DNA of 42,338 nucleotides from Peptococcaceae bacterium BRH_c4b (GCA_000961595.1 LADO01000004.1:1-42338), one strand, 5' to 3'. Numbered from the stretch's first letter, positions 23,172 through 32,344 are shown. Numbers and translations: made by a program. Notes: a model not told the origin generated them from the sequence alone.

Positions 23172-24339
23172 ATGTATTTACTTTTACCGCAGATAATGTC
23201 GATTATTGTAGTATTATTTAAAATTGCCCTCGGGGATGTTAACGTTGAACTCGAAGCAAACACCAATGATGAAATCGGGATGCTCTCCCAATCTTTTAAA
23301 ACAATGGCTGAAAATATCAAAGGGTCAGCAATTGCCGCACAAAAAGTAGCCGCAGGTGAGCTGGTGGAAGGCAGGCTTGAAAGCCGGGGCCGCTGTCATT
23401 GGTATGACTCCGGAACAACTCATCGACCAGAAATGCTACAATCACTTCAAAACTTCCGACTGCCAAACCGCTAACTGCGCCTGCTCCAGGGCCATTGGAA
23501 GCGGGAAAGCCGAGCAGAGCGAGACAGATGCCCACCCGGGCGGAAAAGATCTGTTTATAAGCTATTCAGCCGTGCCTATTAAAGACCAGGGCGGGAAGAT
23601 AATCGGCGCTCTGGAGGTGGTAATGGACCAGACCGGGGTGAAAAAGGCGATGGAAGACGCCGGCGAAAAAGTCGATTTTCTTAATAGAATTCCTACACCT
23701 GTGATGGTAGTGGACAAAAACTTCACCGTCCGGTTTATGAATCCAGCCGGAGCATCTGCCGTAGGGAGGATACCGGAGGCCTGTGTAGGGCAGAAGTGCT
23801 TTAGCCTTTTTAACACCAGGCACTGCAATACCCCTGATTGCCAGGTAGCCAGGGCCATGTTGCAAGATGGTATTTTTACCTCCGATACTGTAGCCAAACT
23901 GCCTTCAGGTGAACTTCCCATTCGTTACACCGGCACCCCCCTCAAAGACGACAAGGGTAATATCGTTGGCGCTTTGGAGTACGTACTGGATATAAGCAAG
24001 GAAATGGAAATAACCACGGGGGTACTGGAACTGGCCAGCGCTGCGGTGGAGGGCAAGCTGGACAGGCGGGCCGATGCAGACAGTTTTGAAGGAAATTACC
24101 GGCGGATTGTTCAGGGTGTAAACGACACCCTAGATGCGGTAATCAGTCCACTGAATGTAGCTGCAGAATATGTTGACCGTATCTCGAAGGGGGATATTCC
24201 AGAATTCATACTGGAGGCTATTAGAAGCGGGGCTGCCGGTTTCATCGTCAAGCCCTTCCACCCGGACAAAATCAAAGACGTGATCGAAAGGTTGGAAAAG
24301 GGGTTGACTGCGCTTGCTTTGCCGGGAAACGCATGCTAA
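23172..24339 (+). pseudogene. Chemoreceptor-like HAMP/PAS protein, frameshifted and fused to a CheY tail
   Basis: The frame at 23172-23360 encodes a HAMP segment (LFKIALGDVNVELEANTNDE) without the preceding membrane helices. The reading then shifts near 23360. From there a long frame encodes two PAS-like domains of the Cys-containing type (CYNHFKTSDCQTANCACSRA; CFSLFNTRHCNTPDCQVARA), each followed by VGALEYVLD-type ends. At about 24196 the protein changes abruptly from a HAMP-like stretch (AAEYVDRISKGDIP) into FILEAIRSGAAGFIVKPFHP, the C-terminal third of a CheY receiver. The signalling hairpin of the receptor and the front of CheY were evidently deleted together. Confidence 0.7.
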
Positions 24340-24394
24340 TTACCAGACTAAGCATTAGTTTACAAGAACCTTTCGGGAAGGGTTGATCTGACGG

Positions 24395-25962
24395 ATGATG
24401 GGTGACGAGAACGGGAAACGCGTCACAGATAACAATAGTATAGTAGAAAACCTGACTTTAACAGATGAAAGCAACCCTGCGGGGGTACCGGAAGATGCAG
24501 TGGTCTTGCAGGAATACCAGCCGGTGGTTACGCCGGAGATGTTCAATATTTTTATTAATGAGGCTCTGGAACTTTTTGAGGAAGCTGAAGCGGCGTTGCT
24601 GGAACTGGAAAAAAGTCCGGGAAACAGGGAGTTTATTGAGCAGGTATTTCACAGTTTTAAGGGCAATGCGGGCTTTTTGGGATACAGGGATTATGAAATA
24701 TTAAGCCACAGTGCAGAGAACATTTTTGAGGATATCAGAAACGGCCGCAGCCAGCTTAATGAGGAAACGATTTCTGTTCTTTTATCGGTCATTGATGTAA
24801 TGAGAGAAGGCATTAGGGAACTCAAGCTGGGAGAGGCCGCAGATTTGCCCGGAAAGGGTATTTTAATTGACCTCTTGATAATTTAGAAATTTTTGTACAG
24901 GTTTCACTGGAAATAACGGGTCAGTCCTGTAGGGAAACTCCGGCCGTCGGCTCTGTTGCCTGTGCAGATTTCAAGGAAGATTTAGAGGAACTCATCTTTG
25001 ACCTGGACAGACAGTGTCAAGGTATCCATGAGGAAGAAGCTCTGTGTCAACCCGCCTGCAAAGAGGTGGAAGAAAAAGTAATCAGCAGAGATCAGGGTTA
25101 CAATGTAGGTATTCCTCAAAACTATAAAAAACACAGCCCGATAATACAGCAGGCCGTGAGGGTTGATGTAGAAAAACTGGATTCCCTGTTAGATCTGGTG
25201 GGTGAACTGGTGATTACCGAGGCCATGGTTTCTCATAATCCCGATTTACAGGGCCTGCAGTTTGACCGCCTGGAAAAATCCATGCTGCAATTGAGTAAGA
25301 TTACACGGGAAATACAGGATATGGCCATGTCCATGCGTATGATCCCGCTGGCAGGCACCTTTCAGAAAATGACGCGTCTTGTCCGGGACCTGTCACTAAA
25401 GGTAAATAAAAGGATAAGGTTGGAAATTGCCGGAGAGGAGACCGAGGTGGACAAGACCATTATTGAGCAGATTTCCGACCCTCTGGTGCACTTAATACGC
25501 AACGCGGCGGATCATGGCATTGAGACACCGGAACAGCGGATTGCAGCCGGGAAACCGGAAACAGGTCATATACTCGTTGAGGCCAGGCATTCCGCCGGTG
25601 AGGTTTTAATAACTGTCAGGGATGACGGCAGGTGGCTTAACCGTCAAAAAATATTGCAAAAAGCCGGTGAACTGGGGTTACTGCGGGATGAAAACAGAGA
25701 GTTGAAAGATGAGGAAGTCTGGAATCTGATTCTTGAGCCGGGCTTCAGCACTGCAGAAAAGGTATCCTCCATTTCGGGACGCGGGGTGGGCATGGATGTG
25801 GTAAAAAGCCAAATTGAAAAATTGAGAGGTCGCATTGATATACGCAGCACACCTGGCCAGGGCACCCTCTTTTCCATCCGGGACGGGGCAAGTGGGGACG
25901 GTTCTTGCTTGCCTGGAGAAGGCAAGCAAGAACCGTCCCCACTTGCCTCCTGGCAGGGATAA
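24395..25962 (+). pseudogene. cheA: Chemotaxis kinase CheA, frameshifted and truncated
   Basis: The Hpt domain is complete (FHSFKGNAGFLGYRDYEILS, phospho-acceptor His). After LPGKGILID one base is missing near 24868 and the frame stops at 24886. The +1 frame continues LDNLEIFVQVSLEIT through the linker, the dimerisation domain (VDVEKLDSLLDLVGELVITE) and the ATPase domain (LVHLIRNAADHGIETPEQR, GRGVGMDVVKSQ). The G1 box reads DDGRWLN instead of DDGRGLN, losing a conserved Gly. The protein ends inside a 27-bp-arm palindrome (25887-25947), so the CheW-like domain is absent. No active CheA can be made. Confidence 0.82.
25887..25947. repeat. REP-like palindrome with 27-bp perfect arms at the cheA break
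   Basis: The arms 25887-25913 and 25921-25947 are exact reverse complements with a seven-base loop and contain GGGGACGGTTCT. Related palindromes occur at 32289, 39880 and 40032. It replaces the end of cheA. Confidence 0.8.
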
Positions 25963-26005
25963 CCAGCATTTTATTTGTCCATAATATATTAGCGGAGGGA
26001 TTGTA

Positions 26006-26995
26006 TTGACAATAAAAATTGGCATACCCAGAGCTTTATTGTTTTATCAGTATTTCCCCATGTGGAAGACTTTTTTTGAAAAACTGGGCCTGCAGGTGGT
26101 GGTATCCGGTCATACCACTAAAGGCATTCTGGAAAAGGGCGCCAGGCTTTGCGTGGACGAGGCCTGCCTGCCGGTTAAAGTGGCCTTCGGTCACGTGGCC
26201 GAATTGAAAGAAGCGGACTCTATATTCCTGCCCAGGCTGGTGAGCGTTTCCCCGGGGGAATATATATGCCCTAAATTTCTGGGCTTTCCGGATATGGTGA
26301 AGCAGTGTGCACAGGATTTGCCCCCGCTGATTATGACAAATTTCAATCAGTACCGGAGGGAGGGGGATCTTTATGCCGCTTTTAGCGAAACAGGCAGAGT
26401 ATTAGGAAGCAACCCGGCTAAAGTTTATTTTGCCTACCGGGAGGCCTTGCGGGCACATAAAAGGCATACCTCCCTGCTGCAAAGGGGGTACATGCCTGAA
26501 GACGCCGTGAAGCTGGCAGGGGAGCCTCCGGAAAAGGGTTCCCTGGAGCAAGAGGATGTTCGCAGCAGGCCTGTGGTGGCTGTGATAGGCCACCCCTATA
26601 ACATTTACGACGGCTTTATAAGCATGAATCTGATCAAAAGGCTGGAAAAAGCAGGTTTCAGGGTGGTAACGCAGGATCATTTAAGTGAGGAGACATTGCG
26701 CCACCATGCGGGAAGGCTGCCCAAAAAACTTTTTTGGACTCTGGGCCGCAATATGACCGGCGGAGCCCTGCACTATCTTTCCGATCCCGGTATAAAAGGA
26801 CTGGTGCACGTAGCTTCCTTCGCCTGCGGGCCGGACTCTATGACCGGCGAATTGATCGAGAGGTTTGTACGTAGAATGGGTGGCAAGCCTTTCCTGAATC
26901 TGACCCTGGATGAACATACCGGTGAGGCGGGGGTTGTCACCAGACTGGAGGCCTTTACCGATATGATTAACTTGCGCCTGGCCAGCGGCAGTTAA
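26006..26995 (+). CDS. DUF2229/HgdB-like Fe-S protein, first subunit
   Basis: The 329-residue protein starts at TTG 26006 behind GGAGGG. It reads KIGIPRALLFYQYFPMWKTF, ARLCVDEACLPVKVAFGHV, SFACGPDSMTGELIERF and LTLDEHTGEAGVVTRLEAF. These are the marks of the DUF2229 proteins, relatives of 2-hydroxyacyl-CoA dehydratase components that carry Cys-bound Fe-S clusters (double-cubane cluster proteins). It forms an operon with a second DUF2229 protein and an HgdC-type activator ATPase. In many bacteria these parts are fused in one large protein; here they are three. The substrate of this system is unknown. Confidence 0.8.
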   Translation: MTIKIGIPRALLFYQYFPMWKTFFEKLGLQVVVSGHTTKGILEKGARLCVDEACLPVKVAFGHVAELKEADSIFLPRLVSVSPGEYICPKFLGFPDMVKQCAQDLPPLIMTNFNQYRREGDLYAAFSETGRVLGSNPAKVYFAYREALRAHKRHTSLLQRGYMPEDAVKLAGEPPEKGSLEQEDVRSRPVVAVIGHPYNIYDGFISMNLIKRLEKAGFRVVTQDHLSEETLRHHAGRLPKKLFWTLGRNMTGGALHYLSDPGIKGLVHVASFACGPDSMTGELIERFVRRMGGKPFLNLTLDEHTGEAGVVTRLEAFTDMINLRLASGS

Positions 26996-27017
26996 AATAT
27001 TGCGGAGGATTTAGTAG

Positions 27018-28112
27018 ATGAAGGTAACCTTTCCCCACATGGGGCACATGTGGATTTGTCTTCAGGCCATGCTGGAATACCTGGGGGTGGAAGTGGTGGT
27101 GCCCCCGCCCTCGAGCAAAAGGACTCTTTCCCTGGGCTCGAAACACTCGCCTGAATTCGCCTGCATGCCCTTGAAACTTAATCTGGGCAATTTTATGGAG
27201 GCCGCGGAACGCGGCGCCGACACCATAGTTATGGCCGGCGGCTGCGGGCCCTGCCGCTTTGGTTACTACGCCCAAGTAGAGCACGAGATACTTAAAGACC
27301 TGGGCTACAATTATCATCTGGTGGTGATGGAGCCGCCGGAAAAGCATATCGGGGAACTCCTGGCCAAAATAAGGTACATAACCGGGAAAAGCTCCTGGCT
27401 GGAGGTAATCAGGGGCATACGCTTCGGCTACCGCAAAGCCCTGGCGGTGGACGAACTGGAAAGATTGGCTATGGTCAGAAGGCCCAGGGAAATTAAGATG
27501 GGCAGCACTGACGGGGCATTGCAGCAAGCGCTGGCTGAGGTGGTCAGGGCAACTGATTTCAGGGAACTGGAAAAAGCCTCCGCCGGGGGAATTGAAATAA
27601 TGAGGGAAGTCCGGACGGAGGAAAGGCCGGTACTTAGGGTTGCTTTGGTGGGCGAAATTTACACCCTCCTGGAGCCCTTCGCCAACCAGGACATAGAGAG
27701 GCGGCTGGGCAGCATGGGTATAGAGGTGGACCGCTCCATTTACCTCAGTGAATGGGTCAACGACCACCTGTTTATGGGATTTATCAGGGGGCTGAGAAGC
27801 AGTAAGGAGTACTGCCGCTCCGCCTCCCCTTATCTAAACCACTTCGTGGGCGGGCACGGGCAGGAAACGGTGGGCAGCGCTGTGTTCTATGCCAGGTCCG
27901 GCTACAACGGCATTATACAGCTATTGCCCTTTACCTGCATGCCCGAAATAGTTGCTCAGAGCATTCTGCCGGGCGTCAGCAACGACCTGGACATACCAAT
28001 TATGACCCTGATTGTGGACGAACAGTCCGGTGAGGCCGGTATGACCACCAGGCTGGAGGCTTTTAACGATTTATTGTACAGAAAAAGCAGCGCAAAGGAG
28101 GTACTGGCCTGA
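27018..28112 (+). CDS. DUF2229/HgdB-like Fe-S protein, second subunit
   Basis: The 364-residue protein starts at ATG 27018 behind GGAGG, 23 bases after the first subunit gene. Conserved Cys positions include EFACMPLKLNLGNF, MAGGCGPCRFGYYAQ and LPFTCMPEIVAQSIL. The C-terminal LIVDEQSGEAGMTTRLEAF matches the end of the first subunit, so the two are related and probably pair. The last base (28112) is shared with the activase start (ATGA overlap). It probably receives electrons from the activase at the cost of ATP. Confidence 0.8.
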   Translation: MKVTFPHMGHMWICLQAMLEYLGVEVVVPPPSSKRTLSLGSKHSPEFACMPLKLNLGNFMEAAERGADTIVMAGGCGPCRFGYYAQVEHEILKDLGYNYHLVVMEPPEKHIGELLAKIRYITGKSSWLEVIRGIRFGYRKALAVDELERLAMVRRPREIKMGSTDGALQQALAEVVRATDFRELEKASAGGIEIMREVRTEERPVLRVALVGEIYTLLEPFANQDIERRLGSMGIEVDRSIYLSEWVNDHLFMGFIRGLRSSKEYCRSASPYLNHFVGGHGQETVGSAVFYARSGYNGIIQLLPFTCMPEIVAQSILPGVSNDLDIPIMTLIVDEQSGEAGMTTRLEAFNDLLYRKSSAKEVLA

Positions 28113-29089
28113 TGAAAGGCTATTTGGGGATAGATGTCGGCTCTGTGAGTACAAATCTGGTATTTCTTGATGAGGGTGGTACGGTGCGGGAGGCTCTGTA
28201 CCTGCGTACCAACGGCAGGCCTATAGCCACCGTGCAGCAGGGTTTGAGCGAAATGTCCGGGTGTCTTCCCGCCAGGACGGTAATCAGGGGCGTTGGCACT
28301 ACGGGCAGCGGAAGGCACCTGGCGGGGGTTATTACCGGGGCTGATGTGATTAAAAATGAAATAACCACCCATGCTGTGGCATCCTCCACCCTGGTGCCCG
28401 GAGTCCGTACGGTACTGGAAATAGGGGGCCAGGATTCAAAAATTATATTACTCCGGGAAGGTATGGTGGCTGATTTCGCCATGAATACTGTATGTGCCGC
28501 TGGGACCGGCTCATTTCTGGATCAGCAGGCGGCCAGACTTACTATACCCATAGACAGCTTTGGTGAACTAGCCCTGCAATCTACCCTGCCGGTACGCATA
28601 GCCGGGCGCTGTGCGGTTTTCGCGGAATCAGACATGATTCACAAGCAGCAGATGGGCTACAATTTGGCTGATATACTGGCAGGTCTATGTGAGGCGCTGG
28701 TGCGCAACTATCTCAACAACCTGGCCAAGGGCAAGGAAATATTGCCTCCGGTTGTGTTCCAGGGAGGGGTGGCGGCCAATTCCGGCATGAAAAAGGCCTT
28801 TGAAAAGGAACTGGGGTTTGAGGTGATAGTGCCGCCTCACTACAATGTGATGGGGGCGGTTGGCGCAGGCCTGCTGGCCAGGGAAAAAATGTCCGGGAGC
28901 ATGCCCACGGGGTTCAAAGGCTTTAGAGTTGCCGGGACGGAATTTAAAGCCGGAGGATTTGAATGTGACGGTTGTTCCAATCTCTGCGAGGTGGTGGAGA
29001 TATACGAGGAATCCGATGTTATTGCCCGCTGGGGGGATCGTTGCGGCAGATGGTCCGGCAGCCTGACCAGAGAGGAAAAAATAAGCTGA
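28112..29089 (+). CDS. Acyl-CoA dehydratase activase-type ATPase (BadF/BcrA/HgdC family)
   Basis: The 325-residue ASKHA-fold ATPase has the phosphate loops YLGIDVGSVSTNLVFLD and VLEIGGQDSKII. The two Cys that bridge a [4Fe-4S] cluster in the dimer are in FAMNTVCAAGTGSFLD and AGRCAVFAESDM. A 60-residue extension adds ECDGCSNLCEV, a further Cys cluster. Such activators hydrolyse ATP to deliver a low-potential electron to their partner, here the two DUF2229 proteins encoded just upstream. The start overlaps the previous stop. Confidence 0.85.
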   Translation: MKGYLGIDVGSVSTNLVFLDEGGTVREALYLRTNGRPIATVQQGLSEMSGCLPARTVIRGVGTTGSGRHLAGVITGADVIKNEITTHAVASSTLVPGVRTVLEIGGQDSKIILLREGMVADFAMNTVCAAGTGSFLDQQAARLTIPIDSFGELALQSTLPVRIAGRCAVFAESDMIHKQQMGYNLADILAGLCEALVRNYLNNLAKGKEILPPVVFQGGVAANSGMKKAFEKELGFEVIVPPHYNVMGAVGAGLLAREKMSGSMPTGFKGFRVAGTEFKAGGFECDGCSNLCEVVEIYEESDVIARWGDRCGRWSGSLTREEKIS

Positions 29090-29100
29090 AGGAGTGTTTC

Positions 29101-29430
29101 ATGGTGCGCGACATGCCTGTTCATATAACCCATGATAAAAGTCCGGAAATCCAGTTGGTTCAAAGGGATAACAGGGAATTTATCCGCTGCCGGACACCGG
29201 AGAATTTGCGTGAATTTCTGGCGGGATCCGTCCATGTTGGGCTAAACTTCAGCGCTCACCCCATAGCGGGCGAACCGGAAAGATTTCATTATGATCCCGG
29301 TAACGAAATTGTGACCCAAAAAAATGACGGGCGCTCATTTGAGCTGAAAGAATTTTTATGCTACGCCTTTCAGTGTGATATCGAAGGCTACAGCCACACG
29401 GAGTACGTGGATATAGCCCCGGACGGATAG
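29101..29430 (+). CDS. Unknown 109-residue protein after the activase
   Basis: The ATG at 29101 follows AAGGAG with good spacing, 11 bases after the activase stop, so it is the fourth gene of the operon. The soluble, acidic protein reads MVRDMPVHITHDKSPEIQLV, a central GLNFSAHPIAGEPERFHYDP and a C-terminal LKEFLCYAFQCDIEGYSHTE, with few Cys. I do not recognise a family. It may be a small accessory factor of the DUF2229 system. Confidence 0.65.
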   Translation: MVRDMPVHITHDKSPEIQLVQRDNREFIRCRTPENLREFLAGSVHVGLNFSAHPIAGEPERFHYDPGNEIVTQKNDGRSFELKEFLCYAFQCDIEGYSHTEYVDIAPDG

Positions 29431-29442
29431 GATAAGTTATTT

Positions 29443-30672
29443 CTATTGTACAGCCTTTCCTGCGCCGGTGTTTTTCCTGTTCGGGAGGAAATTTTTAAAT
29501 TTCATACAATAGTCATAAAAATTCCTGGAGTTTTTAGCCAGCACAGGGCTGATAAAGGCCAGTACCAGCACATACAGCGCGGCAATGCTGGGAAGTTGAG
29601 GGCTCGCCCCGGCGGAAACCGCAAGGCTGGCCAGAATTACCGAAAATTCCCCCCGGGCCATCATAGTAAAAGCTACATTAAAGGCCCTTCTTTGTTTGTA
29701 GCCGGAAAGCCAGGCCGCCAGCAGGCCGGATACTATATTTCCCGCCACCGTTACCACCACCGCAGCCAGAGCGATAAGGACTACCTCCTTAAAAAGCCTG
29801 TAATTTATGGCCATGCCGAAGGAAAAGAAAAACACTGACCCGAAAAGATCTCGCATGGGTGTAATAATCTGGATAGCCTTTTTATTATGGGTGGTTTCCG
29901 CCAGTATAAGGCCCAGCAGCAGTGCCCCGATGGCCTCAGCCACATTGATTTTTTCCACCCCTATGGCTGTAAAGAGCAGCAGTGTGAAAACGGCCACGGT
30001 AAAGCATTCAATATTTTTAAACTTCAGTAGCGGGTCTAGTAACCCGGCCAGGTGCCGTCCCAGGGTGAACACCACCAGGATTAGCGCCAGTATGGCCAGT
30101 ACGCCGGGCAGCAGCAGCCACGGGTCTATGGTTCCTGTGAGCAAAACTCCGGACATTACGGAAAGGTAGATGGCGATGAACAGATCCTCGTAAACCATAA
30201 TACCAAGAATTAGTTCCGTTTCGGGGTTGGCCGTTCTTTTTAAATCTACCAGCAGTTTGGTGATGATGGTGCTGCTGGAAATACCGGTGATGCTTGCCAT
30301 AATCAAGGCTTCGGTCCAGGATTGAAAGATTATCCAGCCCAGTATTACACCCCGTAAAAAATTAAGGCCGACGTATAGCGTACCGCTTTTAGCCAGGGAT
30401 TTACCGGAGGCGGCCAGCTTGCCGGCGGAAAACTCCAGTCCCAGGTAAAAGAGCATCAGCAAAACTCCCAGGCGGGAGAGCAGTTCCACCGACTCACATG
30501 GTGATACCAGTTGCAGGGACAAGTTGCCGGCAGCGGGGGCGTGGGGCCCTACCAGCATACCAAGAATGATTAGAAAAGGTATGGATGAAAAGTTCAACCG
30601 TGCGGAAACAATGGTGGCCAGTGCAATAAACAAAAAGACGATGGCAATATTAGACAGGTCTACATGGGTCAT
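29443..30672 (-). CDS. khtU: CPA2-type monovalent cation/proton antiporter (KhtU-like)
   Basis: The 409-residue membrane protein has about twelve helices and the CPA2 features: FIALATIVSARLNFSSIPFL, the first core LMLFYLGLEFSAGKL, TGISSSTIITKLLVDLKR, ILGIMVYEDLFIAIYLSVM with the transport-site Asp, and MARGEFSVILASLAVSAG. It is short for KefB/C because no C-terminal TrkA-N domain is attached. The separate TrkA-C protein encoded two bases upstream supplies regulation, as in KhtTU K+/H+ antiporters. Confidence 0.82.
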   Translation of the reverse strand: MTHVDLSNIAIVFLFIALATIVSARLNFSSIPFLIILGMLVGPHAPAAGNLSLQLVSPCESVELLSRLGVLLMLFYLGLEFSAGKLAASGKSLAKSGTLYVGLNFLRGVILGWIIFQSWTEALIMASITGISSSTIITKLLVDLKRTANPETELILGIMVYEDLFIAIYLSVMSGVLLTGTIDPWLLLPGVLAILALILVVFTLGRHLAGLLDPLLKFKNIECFTVAVFTLLLFTAIGVEKINVAEAIGALLLGLILAETTHNKKAIQIITPMRDLFGSVFFFSFGMAINYRLFKEVVLIALAAVVVTVAGNIVSGLLAAWLSGYKQRRAFNVAFTMMARGEFSVILASLAVSAGASPQLPSIAALYVLVLAFISPVLAKNSRNFYDYCMKFKNFLPNRKNTGAGKAVQ

Positions 30673-30674
30673 TT

Positions 30675-31184
30675 TTACCCCCCTGGTTGAAACATATCCT
30701 TTTTAAACTGCTTCATTTTCTCAGTGTTGCCGGCTACAATTATCATCTGGCCGGGGCTGAACAAAAAGCCGGGGCCGGGGTTGATGCGGCATGCCTCGGT
30801 CTTGTTCCGGCATTTGTCGTCAATAACGGAAATAACGTTGATGCCGAAATTTTTTCTCAGGGCCAGATCGCCGATGCTTTTGCCGTTTATAGGTGAATTC
30901 TCTTTAACCCTCAGCCACTCAATTCTGAGATCGGCGATGGCCGTTTCCAGCTTCTCCAAGGCTTTAGGTTCGTAATAGGCGCCGCTGATAATGGAGCCTA
31001 TGCGTCTAGCCTCCTGGTCGGAGAATACAAACTGGCCGGAGGGTTCGTCTTCATCCTCCGGAAAGTGATAAACCTCTCTGGTGCCGTCGTCATGGATGAC
31101 AACCACTACCTTATCCCCGTTTTCCAGGGCAACCTCAAATTTTTTGCCCAGGCCGGGCAGTTCGGCCTCACGAACCAGTGACAT
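30675..31184 (-). CDS. khtT: TrkA-C (RCK_C) regulatory subunit, KhtT-like
   Basis: The 169-residue protein starts at ATG 31184, eight bases after GGAGG. The N-terminal half is KhtT-like (SLVREAELPGLGKKFEVALE, VVVVIHDDGTREVYHF). The C-terminal half is an RCK_C domain (SPINGKSIGDLALRKNFGIN, ending GFLFSPGQMIIVAGNTEK), the site for nucleotide or ion control. It lies two bases before the antiporter gene, so the two form one unit. KhtT proteins switch the antiporter in response to pH and cyclic di-AMP. Confidence 0.82.
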   Translation of the reverse strand: MSLVREAELPGLGKKFEVALENGDKVVVVIHDDGTREVYHFPEDEDEPSGQFVFSDQEARRIGSIISGAYYEPKALEKLETAIADLRIEWLRVKENSPINGKSIGDLALRKNFGINVISVIDDKCRNKTEACRINPGPGFLFSPGQMIIVAGNTEKMKQFKKDMFQPGG

Positions 31185-31333
31185 AATCCAAACCTCCAAA
31201 AACAATAATATAAATTAAGTGTTAATTATAAAAAAATTATATCATTGTTATATAATGATTCCAACTTTATAATAGGATATTATACATGGGCGGCCTGGGT
31301 GCTAAAGAATTATTATGTTTTGAGTGTTATGCA

Positions 31334-31567
31334 AATGAAAAATTTAATTGAAAAAAAGATAAAAGAAAAAACGCGTACTACCGCTTCTTTTCCCGGCTAC
31401 AGGGAGCCGCTGGTGGGTTATGGGTACTGACCGTGGATGGTCTGGACAAACCCGCCTGCTACCGTAGGCTGCTGGAGGTGGACGCTCGTTATGAAGATCT
31501 GGGGGTCTGTGATGTTTGCGGGAAATGCGCCACCGGTCCGTGCGCGGTGATGCCCGGCGATTTATAG
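31334..31567 (+). pseudogene. Chimeric Fe-S protein remnant (QueG-like N-part, Cys-rich tail)
   Basis: The ATG at 31334 opens a frame reading MKNLIEKKIKEKTRTTASFP and GYREPLVGYG, similar to the substrate-entry segment of epoxyqueuosine-reductase-like proteins, and stops at TGA. A shifted frame from about 31420 continues VLTVDGLDKPACYRRLLEVD and then CDVCGKCATGPCAVMPGDL with TAG at 31565. The two ends were apparently joined by a large internal deletion. The surrounding 31206-31637 otherwise holds only AT-rich leader sequence. Confidence 0.45.
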
Positions 31568-31637
31568 TAAGTCTTTACAAACAGGTGTTTGCTGTATATA
31601 ATTGACACAGTAAATAAATAGTGGGAAGTGAAAATTC

Positions 31638-31955
31638 ATGAAAAATATTTTTACGGAAATTTTACATTCCATACACACGGTGGAATCGCGCTTAAATCAT
31701 GTAGAGTGTAAATATAACCATATCGTCAGGGAAGATGATTTTGGCAAGGTATACGGGCTGCTGTCCGACCTTTGCCACGAAACAGTTGCTGTGAAAGAGT
31801 GGATTGATATATTTATGAAGTGTGATCCTTCCACATTACAGGTCTTCCGGAATATACTGGCTGAACATTTGAATAATGAAAGCAGCCCGGTGGTAATCAC
31901 TGAATTTACAAATCTGAAAAGAATTGTGGAGACCGTGATAAATATAAAGAAATAA
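31638..31955 (+). CDS. Unknown helical protein, 105 residues (pair member 1)
   Basis: The ATG at 31638 follows GGGAAGTG. The protein is helical and charged (MKNIFTEILHSIHTVESRLN), without membrane segments. Its last 40 residues (LAEHLNNESSPVVITEFTNL) align by eye with the last part of the next gene product, suggesting old tandem duplication. Ten bases separate the two genes. No function is recognised. Confidence 0.6.
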   Translation: MKNIFTEILHSIHTVESRLNHVECKYNHIVREDDFGKVYGLLSDLCHETVAVKEWIDIFMKCDPSTLQVFRNILAEHLNNESSPVVITEFTNLKRIVETVINIKK

Positions 31956-31965
31956 GGGGATAAAT

Positions 31966-32280
31966 ATGCACAGCGGGTCCATGGAACAAATTCTAAGCAT
32001 TCTGCAAAGGATCAAGCAGGCCCTTGGGGATCTGAACAGGGAGTACGGCTTTGCGGGTAAATATTTCGCTGAAATGTACAAAGAAATCGACAGGCTTACA
32101 GGAAACATACAAAAACTAGATATTTTCTGCAAACTAAATATAGAGTCGCTGGAAAAACTGATAGATTTATTGAAAGAACATGTAGAAAGCGAAGCGGATC
32201 AGGTTATCAAAAACGATCTCACTAACCTCATCAGCGACCTGGAAAAGGAACTGTCCGAAAAGCTGAAAAATTTGAATTAA
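31966..32280 (+). CDS. Unknown coiled-coil protein, 104 residues (pair member 2)
   Basis: The ATG at 31966 lies ten bases after the previous stop, behind AAGGGG. The protein is almost wholly helical with heptad-like repeats (MEQILSILQRIKQALGDLNR; LEKELSEKLKNLN at the end). LLKEHVESEADQVIKNDLTN matches LAEHLNNESSPVVITEFTNL of the preceding product. It is probably a partner or paralogue; the function is unknown. Confidence 0.6.
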   Translation: MHSGSMEQILSILQRIKQALGDLNREYGFAGKYFAEMYKEIDRLTGNIQKLDIFCKLNIESLEKLIDLLKEHVESEADQVIKNDLTNLISDLEKELSEKLKNLN

Positions 32281-32288
32281 GGGCGGGG

Positions 32289-32328
32289 TGCGACAGTGGG
32301 GACGGTTCTCCGTTGTTGCACATGTCGC
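32289..32328. repeat. REP-like palindrome with GGGGACGGTTCT core
   Basis: GCGACA at 32290-32295 pairs with TGTCGC at 32323-32328, and the loop contains GTGGGGACGGTTCTCC. It belongs to the same family as 25887, 39880 and 40032, and separates the coiled-coil gene from the convergent GIY-YIG gene. Confidence 0.65.
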
Positions 32329-32344
32329 TCATGATAAGTTCAAA

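Noticed and set aside
31206..31333. Small coding gene before the Fe-S remnant
   Set aside because: The AT-rich sequence has no start with a ribosome site and no sustained frame.
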